Below, piece by piece: positions 1-6,034 of a stretch of 64,000 nt of DNA; the stretch's first letter is position 1, and every line of letters begins with the position of its first letter. The stretch is from Kiritimatiellia bacterium (GTDB lineage: Bacteria > Verrucomicrobiota > Kiritimatiellia > CAIQIC01 > JAGNIJ01), in assembly GCA_018001225.1 (NCBI GenBank), contig JAGNIJ010000010.1, forward strand, positions 37,804 to 101,803, written 5' to 3'. Under the pieces are notes generated by a model. The model ran no database searches. It saw only the letters and a program-made list of their open reading frames with translations, and was not told the origin of the DNA. Position numbers and translations under genes: made by a program.

Positions 1-153
1 CCAGAACGCAGAGCCCTCGCCACTGCCGGATTCGGTCCAGCGATTTTGTTCGAAGCCGGCCTGGGCCTCGAGGCTCGATGTGAGATAGGTCTCGGCGGCG
101 CAAGGCATCCGCAGAGAGAGCAGAAGGGCCATGCTGGCTGGTATAAACCTCAT
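1..153 (-). CDS. Secreted protein, N-terminal fragment running off the window
   Basis: Only the first 51 codons are present; the gene continues beyond the left edge. The start ATG is followed by a hydrophobic stretch and a signal-peptidase site after CAA (about residue 20), so the product is exported. The visible mature part (ETYLTSSLEAQAGFEQNRW) is too short to assign a family; the alternating pattern is compatible with an outer-membrane barrel, but that is a guess. It starts 34 bp after the stop of the Gly/Ser-rich protein gene and so is probably the fourth gene of the ECF sigma operon. No convincing Shine-Dalgarno sequence is visible before the ATG. Confidence 0.6.
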   Translation of the reverse strand, partial: MRFIPASMALLLSLRMPCAAETYLTSSLEAQAGFEQNRWTESGSGEGSAFW

Positions 154-187
154 GGTGGAGAAATGATTCACCGGTGTAGGGGGCCGT

Positions 188-1291
188 TCAGTTCTTGGAC
201 GAGCCGCCGCCCGTCCCGCCATTGCCCTGGTTGTCCGACCCGCCCTGGCCGCTGCCGGAGCCGCCGGCCCCCGGGCTTCCGCTTCCGGCGTCCGACGGCG
301 CGTTGCCCGATGTGGACGAGGAGGGGCCGGGCGAGGATGACCCCGGGCCGGGCGAGGAATACGTACTTCCGGGGCCCGGTCCGCTGCCGGGGCTGCCGCT
401 GCTCGTGGTCGGCCCGATGCCGCTTCCCGCGCCGCCGGGGGCTCCGGCCGCCGGCGAACTGTACGCTCCGCCGGCTCGGCTGGAGCCGCTGCCCCGGCCC
501 GAGTATCCGCCGCCTCCCCCGCCGGGCCCGGCTCCGCCGCCCGACCCGCCTCCCGCGCCGCCTTCGGACCAACGGCCTCCGCTTCCGGCGCCGTTCCACA
601 GTTGCTGGCGTATGCGGGAGCCCTCCATCCGCGCGTCGTGCTGCTGCACCGCGAAGCGGGTTGCCCGCATGATTTCCGAGCGCCGCATGTTGCGCTGGGT
701 GAAGTCAGTCATCATCTGCCCGACCGTGGGTTCGTCCATCCCATCGAGAACCATGGTCTCGCCGGCCTCCACGATGCTGCGCAGGCGTTCGCTCTGGCCG
801 CCCGCGCCCTGGGCCAGGACGCCTTGCAGCGTGGGCGCGGACAACCCGCTTTCCATCGCCAGGGCCACGGACATCATCAACTCGTCATGCCGCGGAGAGC
901 GCGGACCGTAGCCGGTTTCGCGCAGCAGGCCGCCCGCGGTCTTCAGGTGCCGGAGGCGCTGCCCGGCGGCCTGACCCAGGGCCTCGGCCCCCGCGCGTTT
1001 CGTGGCGCCTTCCTCGATGCGGCTCACGACCGCCGCGGCGGGCAGGTCGTCCCGCGCCGCCTCCCTCGCGGCGGCCAGGCAGGGCTCCGCCGCGGCGGGG
1101 GTCAGGCCGTTGGCCTTCAATTGATCGAGCAGCCGTTGCCAGCGGCGCGGGTCCAGCCCGGCCGGGCAGTCCCGCGCCTGGCCGTCCCACGTCGGCTCGC
1201 CGACCGCGGGCGCCTGGCCGAAGGCTCCGGTCGCGGCCCGCAACGCGAGCAGCACGGCCAGGCCCCGGGGCCACAGCAGGTTGCGCTTCAT
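188..1291 (-). CDS. Secreted protein with a long Gly/Ser-rich C-terminal tail
   Basis: The 367-aa product has an N-terminal signal peptide (cleavage near residue 25, AFGQA). A mostly helical, charged domain of about 200 residues follows, then a low-complexity Gly/Ser/Pro tail from about residue 235 to the end. No family is recognised. The tail may act as a flexible linker or a surface-exposed region. The start is supported by AGGAG just upstream, which overlaps the end of the preceding gene. It lies 3 bp after the CBM48/anti-sigma-like gene and so is probably co-transcribed with the ECF sigma factor. Function is unknown; a sigma-controlled envelope protein is an inference from position only. 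Confidence 0.75.
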   Translation of the reverse strand: MKRNLLWPRGLAVLLALRAATGAFGQAPAVGEPTWDGQARDCPAGLDPRRWQRLLDQLKANGLTPAAAEPCLAAAREAARDDLPAAAVVSRIEEGATKRAGAEALGQAAGQRLRHLKTAGGLLRETGYGPRSPRHDELMMSVALAMESGLSAPTLQGVLAQGAGGQSERLRSIVEAGETMVLDGMDEPTVGQMMTDFTQRNMRRSEIMRATRFAVQQHDARMEGSRIRQQLWNGAGSGGRWSEGGAGGGSGGGAGPGGGGGGYSGRGSGSSRAGGAYSSPAAGAPGGAGSGIGPTTSSGSPGSGPGPGSTYSSPGPGSSSPGPSSSTSGNAPSDAGSGSPGAGGSGSGQGGSDNQGNGGTGGGSSKN

Positions 1292-1294
1292 CGC

Positions 1295-1900
1295 CTAACT
1301 CCTTTCCTCGTAAACCACGCGGACGGCGTTCTCCCGGCCGAACCCATCGGGCCGGCGCACTTCCGCGTCCGGATCGGTCACCCAGGTGGTGCCGTTCACA
1401 AGAAACTGGTATTCGTATCGCCCCTCGGGCAATTCGACGTCTGTCGTCCAATGCCCCGAGGCGTCCGGGCCCTGGAGCTGGATGGTGCCGGCCGTCCAGT
1501 TGTTGAAATCGCCGACGAGTTCCACGCGCTCCGCCCCCGGCGCGTGGATCTGGAAATGCACCAGCATCCGCGGCGGTCCGGACGGAGCGCCCGGTTGCCG
1601 CAGCACCGGCAGGAGCGCGAGCACGAGCAAGGCGCCGGCCAGCGCGGGGATCGCCCACTGCCGCCGCGCCGGGACCAGTGTCCCCAGCCATTCGAGGAAG
1701 GTTGGGCGCGGGGCGGGGGTGATCGCCGCCATGACGCGCGCGGCCAGGTCGGCCGGCGCGCGGACCCGCCGGGCCTCGAGCCGATCGAGCGCCGCGCGAT
1801 AGGCCGTCAGCCGGGCTTCCTCCTCCGTATCCGCGGCGGGCGCGGGGACGTTCTCGCCGTCCAGCCGAGCATGGAACCGGTCGCGGGGATGGTTCTTCAT
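1295..1900 (-). CDS. Anti-sigma-factor-like membrane protein with C-terminal CBM48 domain
   Basis: The 201-aa product has three parts. A cytosolic N-terminal helical region (residues 1-80) contains the APADLAARVMAAI-type segment seen in many anti-sigma and sigma-operon membrane proteins. One transmembrane helix spans about 82-100. Residues 110-195 form a CBM48/isoamylase-N-like glycan-binding fold, with VELVGDFNNW and a YEYQFLVNG strand followed by a DPDAE turn. No zinc-binding HxxxCxxC motif is visible. The gene overlaps the sigma gene by 4 bp (ATGA), the usual layout for a cognate anti-sigma factor. The CBM48 domain would lie outside the membrane. That it senses glycan and releases the sigma factor is inference. 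Confidence 0.8.
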   Translation of the reverse strand: MKNHPRDRFHARLDGENVPAPAADTEEEARLTAYRAALDRLEARRVRAPADLAARVMAAITPAPRPTFLEWLGTLVPARRQWAIPALAGALLVLALLPVLRQPGAPSGPPRMLVHFQIHAPGAERVELVGDFNNWTAGTIQLQGPDASGHWTTDVELPEGRYEYQFLVNGTTWVTDPDAEVRRPDGFGRENAVRVVYEERS

Positions 1901-2436
1901 GACTCGCGCTCCCGTTCGGTCTTGAGCAAGTGGACCAGTTCGTCGCGCCCGCGCGCCACGCGCATCTTGGCCGCGCTCAACCCGATGCCCAGCGTGCGCG
2001 CGATCTCTTCGTAGGACTGTCCCTCGACATGTTTGAGGAGCAAGGCGGTGCGCAGGGTCTCGGGCATTTGGGCGAGGGCGGCCTCCAGCCCCTCGTCGGG
2101 CAGTGCCGGCGCGGGCGGCGGACCGGCTTCCTGCAGACGGGTCAGCGTCTCCTCCATCCGGCGCCGCCGGCTGAAGCTCCGGAACCGGTTGCGCGTGAGG
2201 TTGGCGCCGATGCTCATCACCCAGTTCCGAAAAGAAAACTCCGGCTTGTACGAATGCAGTTTCCGGAAGGCCCGGATGAAGGTCTCCTGCGCGATATCGG
2301 CCGCCTCATGCCAGTTGCCGGTCATGCTCCACACCAGGTTGAATACGGAATCCTGATTTCGCCGCACCAGTTCCGTGAAGGCGTTGGTATCGCCTTCCCG
2401 GCACCGGGCGACGATCTCGGCATCGCTTGCATTCAT
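1897..2436 (-). CDS. ECF-type RNA polymerase sigma factor
   Basis: The 179-aa length is typical of an ECF sigma factor. Region 2 spans about residues 10-80, with DAFTEL-like (NAFTELVRRNQD) and AADIAQETFIRAFR segments. Region 4 spans about 120-172, with a helix-turn-helix (GQSYEEIARTLGIGLSAAKMRVARGRD). The factor would direct RNA polymerase to a small regulon. The start is preceded by AGGAGA. The following gene overlaps by 4 bp and encodes a membrane protein with anti-sigma features. The upstream divergent region holds two copies of one promoter-like motif, one facing this gene, which suggests autoregulation. Confidence 0.93.
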   Translation of the reverse strand: MNASDAEIVARCREGDTNAFTELVRRNQDSVFNLVWSMTGNWHEAADIAQETFIRAFRKLHSYKPEFSFRNWVMSIGANLTRNRFRSFSRRRRMEETLTRLQEAGPPPAPALPDEGLEAALAQMPETLRTALLLKHVEGQSYEEIARTLGIGLSAAKMRVARGRDELVHLLKTERERES

Positions 2437-2452
2437 TATCTCCTACAGCTTG

Positions 2453-2528
2453 TACACCGGAGGCCGCGGTTTTGTCACGTGGCCCCCGCAAAAAACCGGA
2501 ATGTGACCTTTTGCGGGGGCCCGGTGTA
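2453..2528. promoter_or_regulatory. Divergent ECF-type promoters with shared GTGAC-N13-CCGGTGTA motif
   Basis: On the plus strand GTGAC lies at 2503-2507 and CCGGTGTA at 2521-2528, 13 bp apart. On the minus strand the same two boxes, with the same 13 bp gap, lie at 2478-2474 and 2460-2453. The inner part forms a perfect 13-bp inverted repeat (2481-2493 and 2509-2521, GGCCCCCGCAAAA and its complement). Identical paired boxes facing both the sigma operon and the small-protein genes are what one expects of promoters read by the adjacent ECF factor. The assignment is inferred from symmetry and spacing. Confidence 0.6.
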
Positions 2529-2594
2529 TCTAGAGTAGAACATCCGGCGGTTCGGATGCGACGAGACGGGGCGACAGCCCGGAAGGAGACTTGG

Positions 2595-2861
2595 ATGAAG
2601 ACGGCAGTTCGGTGGACGGTGGCGGTGGCGATGGGGGTTTCGCTGGCGGCCGGCACGGCGCAGGCGGCGGGCGGGAACGCTCGGCAGCGGAAGGGTCACG
2701 GTTACGGGACCGCTACCCGCACGGGCAGTGCGTCCGCGACGGCGCTCAAGACGCGCTCGCAAGATCGGCTGCGCGACGGCTCCTGCCTGACCTCGACCAC
2801 CGCCGCGGCCCAGGATCGTTTGCAGAGCCGTTTGCGTGACGGTTCGTGCCTGAACAAGTAA
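2595..2861 (+). CDS. Small secreted protein with RLRDGSCL repeats
   Basis: The 88-aa product has a clear signal peptide (cleavage after AQA, about residue 24). The mature part is small, basic and Gly/Thr/Ser-rich, and carries the octapeptide RLRDGSCL twice near the C-terminus, each copy with one Cys. The repeats use different codons, so they are conserved at protein level. The start was chosen because GGAAGGAG lies 6 bp upstream. It is transcribed away from the ECF sigma factor and faces one copy of the shared promoter motif. No family is recognised; a stress-induced envelope or metal- or thiol-related peptide is possible but unproven. Confidence 0.75.
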   Translation: MKTAVRWTVAVAMGVSLAAGTAQAAGGNARQRKGHGYGTATRTGSASATALKTRSQDRLRDGSCLTSTTAAAQDRLQSRLRDGSCLNK

Positions 2862-2883
2862 CGCAAGGAAAGGAGCGGAGACC

Positions 2884-3003
2884 ATGAAGAAGTGGATGAT
2901 CGTTCTGCTGCTGGTGCTCGGAGCCGTGTCGGTGTTCGCCGGCGGGGATAAGAACCGCGGCGACAAGGGCAAGGGCGCCGTTCACCAGGTTGTGGGCCCG
3001 TAA
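2884..3003 (+). CDS. 39-residue exported peptide
   Basis: A short gene with a strong Shine-Dalgarno sequence (AAGGAAAGGAG) upstream. The translation begins MKKWMIVLLLVLGAVSVFAG, a textbook signal sequence, and leaves about 19 charged residues (GGDKNRGDKGKGAVHQVVGP). It starts 22 bp after the RLRDGSCL-repeat gene and is probably co-transcribed with it from the ECF-type promoter. Function is unknown. The hydrophobic N-terminus and good ribosome binding site argue against a chance reading frame. Confidence 0.6.
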   Translation: MKKWMIVLLLVLGAVSVFAGGDKNRGDKGKGAVHQVVGP

Positions 3004-3016
3004 AGCACGCCACCCC

Positions 3017-3046
3017 GGGGGGCACAGTTAATAAACTGTGACCCCC
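3017..3046. terminator. Inverted repeat between convergent genes, possible bidirectional terminator
   Basis: A near-perfect hairpin (GGGGGG-CACAGTT, AATA loop, AACTGTG-A-CCCCC) sits between the 39-residue peptide gene and the convergent DUF4139 gene. There is no U-tract, so it is not a classical intrinsic terminator. It may instead be a dispersed repeat or an mRNA 3-prime stabiliser. Confidence 0.4.
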
Positions 3047-3078
3047 TCGAGGGGCGCGGGTGCGCGACCTTCAAAAAC

Positions 3079-4317
3079 TTACCGCAGATCCCGCGCCCGG
3101 ATGTTGTTCCGGACGAAGTCCATCTTGAGCGTCAGTTTGTCCTTGGGCTTCAGCTCGACCCGGAACTCCAGCGTCTCATGGTCCTTCAGCTCGTAGTCGA
3201 GGCTGGCCGACCGCATGGTCCACTCGCCCGGGATGTACTGGGTCAGCACGAGCACCGCCGGCTGGTCCTTGAAGTTCTCCACCTCGGTCTCGATCAGTTC
3301 CTCGTTGTCGTAGAGGATGATCTCGTTCGACGAGTTGCGCTTGATGTTGATCTGCCGGTTCACCTTCTGGCGCTGGGTCACGACCACGTCGCGGCCCTCG
3401 CCGACCCGGATCTCCATGTCCTCGCCGACCGGGACGAAGCCGGGATTATCCTCGCCGACGAAGATCGTCGAGCCGTGCCCGTCCTTCTGGAACACGCGGA
3501 CCTTGCCGTCCCAGAGGGCGTTCTCCCCGAGGCCCTTCGCCTTGGTGTTGGCGATCGCGTAGTAGACCGGGATGCCCACGTTTTCGTCCAGGCGCGACGG
3601 GTCCCACGGCTTCTCGCGCGCGTCCCACTTGAACGTCTTCACGATCGGCAGGCCGGCCTTGCTCAAGAACAGCCGCTGCCGGGTCTCCTCGTGCTTCGCG
3701 CTCATGGAGAACGGCTCGCCGTAGTCCAGGCGGACCTGGGCGTCGGCAAAGTCCTCGCCGGAGAAGTTACGGAGCACCAGGAACGACTCCAGGTCCAGCT
3801 TGCTCTCGTCCTTCTCGGCCGTGCCGGTGTAGGTCACCAGCCGGTCGATGCCCGAGAGCAGGTAGCTGATCCGCACCTTCGCGTTGCAGGCCTCCGCGCA
3901 GGAGAGCTGCCAGACCAGCGCCCCCTCGCCGGGCGGGTAGCTGACGTTCAGCAGTTGGACCTTGTCCGCGGGCGAGAGCGCCGCAAGCCGGATGGAATCC
4001 TGGTCGATCGTGACGCCCTTCCAGGAGAAGTCCACCTGGTTCAGGCCCTTCTGGAGCGTCAGCACGCGCTCCTCCTCGACGACCGTGGCGGCGGGATTGT
4101 CCAGGCGGATCATCGTCGCGTCGCGGTCCGGCAGGGCGACCAGCTTGATGCGGGCGCCGGCGGGGATTGCCGCAAAAATCCACAAGAGGCACAAGCCGGA
4201 CAGCAAGCGGCTCGCGGGGACGCTCGCGCTCCATGTCGTCGGACGGCCTTTTGGAGGGCGAGCCTCCGGCGAGCCGCTGCAGCGCGATGTAAGGGTGTAT
4301 AGATTGGTCTTTTTCAT
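3079..4317 (-). CDS. DUF4139-type secreted protein (downstream paralog)
   Basis: The 412-aa product is an exported beta-rich protein resembling the C-terminal half of DUF4139/mucoidy-inhibitor-A-like proteins. It contains the LTLQKGLN and LLNVSYPPGEGALVWQL segments also found in its neighbour. The N-terminus is unusual. The hydrophobic signal core (LLSGLCLLWIFAAIPAGA) begins only at about residue 38, because a palindromic element adds some two dozen Ser/Pro/Arg residues before it. The start ATG overlaps the stop of the upstream paralog (ATGA). The two genes form an operon and look like an ancient tandem duplication. The biochemical role of the family is not established. Confidence 0.8.
   Translation of the reverse strand: MKKTNLYTLTSRCSGSPEARPPKGRPTTWSASVPASRLLSGLCLLWIFAAIPAGARIKLVALPDRDATMIRLDNPAATVVEEERVLTLQKGLNQVDFSWKGVTIDQDSIRLAALSPADKVQLLNVSYPPGEGALVWQLSCAEACNAKVRISYLLSGIDRLVTYTGTAEKDESKLDLESFLVLRNFSGEDFADAQVRLDYGEPFSMSAKHEETRQRLFLSKAGLPIVKTFKWDAREKPWDPSRLDENVGIPVYYAIANTKAKGLGENALWDGKVRVFQKDGHGSTIFVGEDNPGFVPVGEDMEIRVGEGRDVVVTQRQKVNRQINIKRNSSNEIILYDNEELIETEVENFKDQPAVLVLTQYIPGEWTMRSASLDYELKDHETLEFRVELKPKDKLTLKMDFVRNNIRARDLR
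4209..4275. repeat. Palindromic REP-like element inside a signal-peptide coding region
   Basis: The left arm 4209-4233 (GGCTCGCGGGGACGCTCGCG, then CTCCA) and right arm 4252-4275 are imperfect reverse complements over about 24 bases, with an 18-nt loop. The element lies wholly inside the DUF4139 gene and is translated in frame, giving roughly residues 14-37. Its compact hairpin form resembles REP or RPE-type dispersed palindromes. Confidence 0.6.
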
Positions 4318-5663
4318 CGGCGTTCCCTCCTGTCTCCTTCGTGGTACACGACCCGGTAGGTGATTTCGCGCTCCGTGTTCGGCGGCAGCTCGACCACGAA
4401 CTTCAGCCGCTGGGCGTCCTGCTTCTCGAACGAGGCCAGTTCGCCCTTGGGCTTGATCTCGTCCACGTACTGGTGGCGCAGCCGGCGGAAGACCTCCACG
4501 CGCACGGGGATGTCGCGGTAGTTGTTCAGCTCCAGCGTCCAGTCCTCGGCCTGGTCGTAGCCGCTGATGTTGCCGTTCGTGCCGTGGAACAGGTAATGGT
4601 CGGTCTGGATCTTCATCAGCTTCGGCTCGACCTTCACGCCGCGCGCCGCGCCGAGGTTCAACTCCGCCTCCTGCTCCACCGGGATGTACTTGACCGGCGT
4701 CGCGCCCTCGTAGGAGAGGTGGTCCTGCTTGTCCGCCGTCCGGTAGACCTTGAAGAAGCCGTCCGGCAGCGGCGTCTCGCCGAGGTTGTGTTTCTCGTCG
4801 TTCTTGAAGAACAGCAGGCGCATCGTGGTCGAGCCGTAGCGCTCCTCGTCGTACCGGAACAGGTTCACCACCGGCACGCGCACGGGCTTGAACGACGGCA
4901 GGCGCTTGGACCACTGGTTCGGGATCGTCTCCGTGCCGGGGATCGTGTAGAGGAAGTATTCCGACAGGCCCTCCTTCACGATCTCCTTCGGGCCGGCTTC
5001 TTCAGCATAATCCATCGCGCCGGCCAAGGCCATCGCTTCTGGTGCCCGGGACATTCTCATGACCATGGGGGCCGCCGGCACGACTTCCGGGTACGGCCGG
5101 CCGTAGGGCTCCTTGCGCCGCGCGAGGTCGGCGATCTCGTCGATGAGGTTGACCACGCCGACGATCATGCGGGTCTGGGCGTTGGCGTAGTCCTCGCCGG
5201 AGTTGTTGGTCACGCGGACGTAGCCCTCGAGGAGCATGTCCTTCTCGTCCTGCGAGAGCGTGGCCATGTAGAACGCGCGCCAGGAGATGCCCGAGGTGAA
5301 GAACGTGATCTCGACGAGCACCTCGCCCTCGACCTCGGACTGGATGTTCCAGACCGCCTGCGAGTTGATCCGCGGCGGGTAGGAGACGTCGAGCAGCTTG
5401 ACCGCATCCGGCTTGTCCACGGCGCGCAGGCGCAGGGACGTGGGATCGATCAGCGTGTTGGCCCAGCCGAAGGAGAGCTTGTTGAGCCCCTTCTGCAGGG
5501 TCAGCTTGCGCACCTCGCGGACCAGCGTCAGGTCCGCCGAGTTGTAGATCGTGAGCTGAACGCTATCGCGTTCCGGCAGCGTGACCAGGTCGATGCCGGC
5601 GCGGGCGGGCAGGACGAACCCGCACGCCGCGAGCGCAAGGCAGGCCAAAGACCGTATCTTCAT
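4314..5663 (-). CDS. DUF4139 domain-containing secreted protein (upstream paralog)
   Basis: The 449-aa product has a signal peptide (cleavage after ARA, about residue 22) and a beta-rich mature region. That region contains LTLQKGLNKLSFGWANTL, LLDVSYPPRINSQAVW and a C-terminal ELPPNTEREITYRV strand pattern typical of DUF4139 proteins. It is the first gene of a two-gene minus-strand operon. The start is supported by GGAGG about 7 bp upstream and by a promoter further upstream (TGGACA-16 bp-TATGAT). The partner gene overlaps by 4 bp and shares several blocks with it. Function is unknown; such proteins are probably periplasmic or outer-membrane associated. Confidence 0.82.
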   Translation of the reverse strand: MKIRSLACLALAACGFVLPARAGIDLVTLPERDSVQLTIYNSADLTLVREVRKLTLQKGLNKLSFGWANTLIDPTSLRLRAVDKPDAVKLLDVSYPPRINSQAVWNIQSEVEGEVLVEITFFTSGISWRAFYMATLSQDEKDMLLEGYVRVTNNSGEDYANAQTRMIVGVVNLIDEIADLARRKEPYGRPYPEVVPAAPMVMRMSRAPEAMALAGAMDYAEEAGPKEIVKEGLSEYFLYTIPGTETIPNQWSKRLPSFKPVRVPVVNLFRYDEERYGSTTMRLLFFKNDEKHNLGETPLPDGFFKVYRTADKQDHLSYEGATPVKYIPVEQEAELNLGAARGVKVEPKLMKIQTDHYLFHGTNGNISGYDQAEDWTLELNNYRDIPVRVEVFRRLRHQYVDEIKPKGELASFEKQDAQRLKFVVELPPNTEREITYRVVYHEGDRRERR

Positions 5664-5690
5664 AGGCGCATTCCTCCAGTTGATGGCGTC

Positions 5691-5718
5691 ATCATACCAG
5701 CCGCCGGGGCGTTGTCCA
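5691..5718 (-). promoter_or_regulatory. Sigma-70-like promoter of the DUF4139 operon
   Basis: On the minus strand TGGACA (5718-5713) and TATGAT (5696-5691) are separated by 16 bp, each one mismatch from consensus. The -10 box lies about 27 bp from the start codon, leaving room for the GGAGG ribosome binding site. Confidence 0.6.
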
Positions 5719-5825
5719 TGGTCCGGCGGCCCCTGTTTAATACGGCGCGGCGGTGCTGCCGGATGACAGGGTGCGCCGGCCGCCTGGAAAGCACTCCCGG
5801 GCCAGCGCCCGCGGGTTCAGGGACG

Positions 5826-5856
5826 TTGGCAGTTGGCTGCCAAGCGTCAATATGAT
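5826..5856 (+). promoter_or_regulatory. Candidate tRNA-Sec promoter with inverted repeat
   Basis: TTGGCA (5826-5831) and TATGAT (5851-5856) have a 19-bp spacer, and the -10 box is 17 bp before the mature tRNA start. TTGGCAG-TTGG-CTGCCAA (5826-5843) is a perfect palindrome overlapping the -35 box and could be an operator. The spacer is longer than ideal. Confidence 0.4.
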
Positions 5857-5873
5857 AGAAGTAAAACAGCGGG

Positions 5874-5970
5874 GGGAGTGACAAGGTGCCTGGTGGGCCT
5901 CGCGGACTTCAAATCCGTTGTGGGGCTTTAAACGGTCCCGGTTGGGTTCGATTCCCACTCACTCCCGCCA
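5874..5970 (+). tRNA. selC: tRNA-Sec (anticodon UCA)
   Basis: The 97-nt gene ends in an encoded CCA. The acceptor arm GGGAGTGA (5874-5881) pairs with TCACTCCC (5959-5966), giving the 8 base pairs typical of bacterial tRNA-Sec. The anticodon arm CGGACTTCAAATCCG is the hallmark of this tRNA, with TCA at 5909-5911. A long variable arm and the T arm GGTTGGGTTCGATTCCCACT follow. It lies between the DUF4139 operon and the sulfatase operon. Its presence implies that the organism makes selenoproteins (with SelA, SelB and SelD encoded elsewhere); no clear selenoprotein gene is seen here. Confidence 0.95.
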
Positions 5971-5999
5971 TTTCCCCTGTTCCGGCGGCGACTTGGGGA

Positions 6000-6027
6000 T
6001 TGAACGGGGGCGCGCGCCGGGCATAAT
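6000..6027 (+). promoter_or_regulatory. Sigma-70-like promoter of the kinase/sulfatase operon
   Basis: TTGAAC (6000-6005), a 16-bp GC-only spacer and CATAAT (6022-6027) precede the histidine kinase ATG at 6035. With transcription starting about 7 bp after the -10 box, the message would begin at or within a base or two of the start codon. That predicts a leaderless mRNA, and no Shine-Dalgarno sequence is visible. Confidence 0.55.
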
Positions 6028-6034
6028 CGAGTGC

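Noticed and set aside
188..1291. Long plus-strand and other-frame readings over the Gly/Ser-rich gene that look like proline/arginine-rich proteins
   Set aside because: They are low-complexity shadows of the minus-strand gene, which has a signal peptide, ribosome binding site and operon context.
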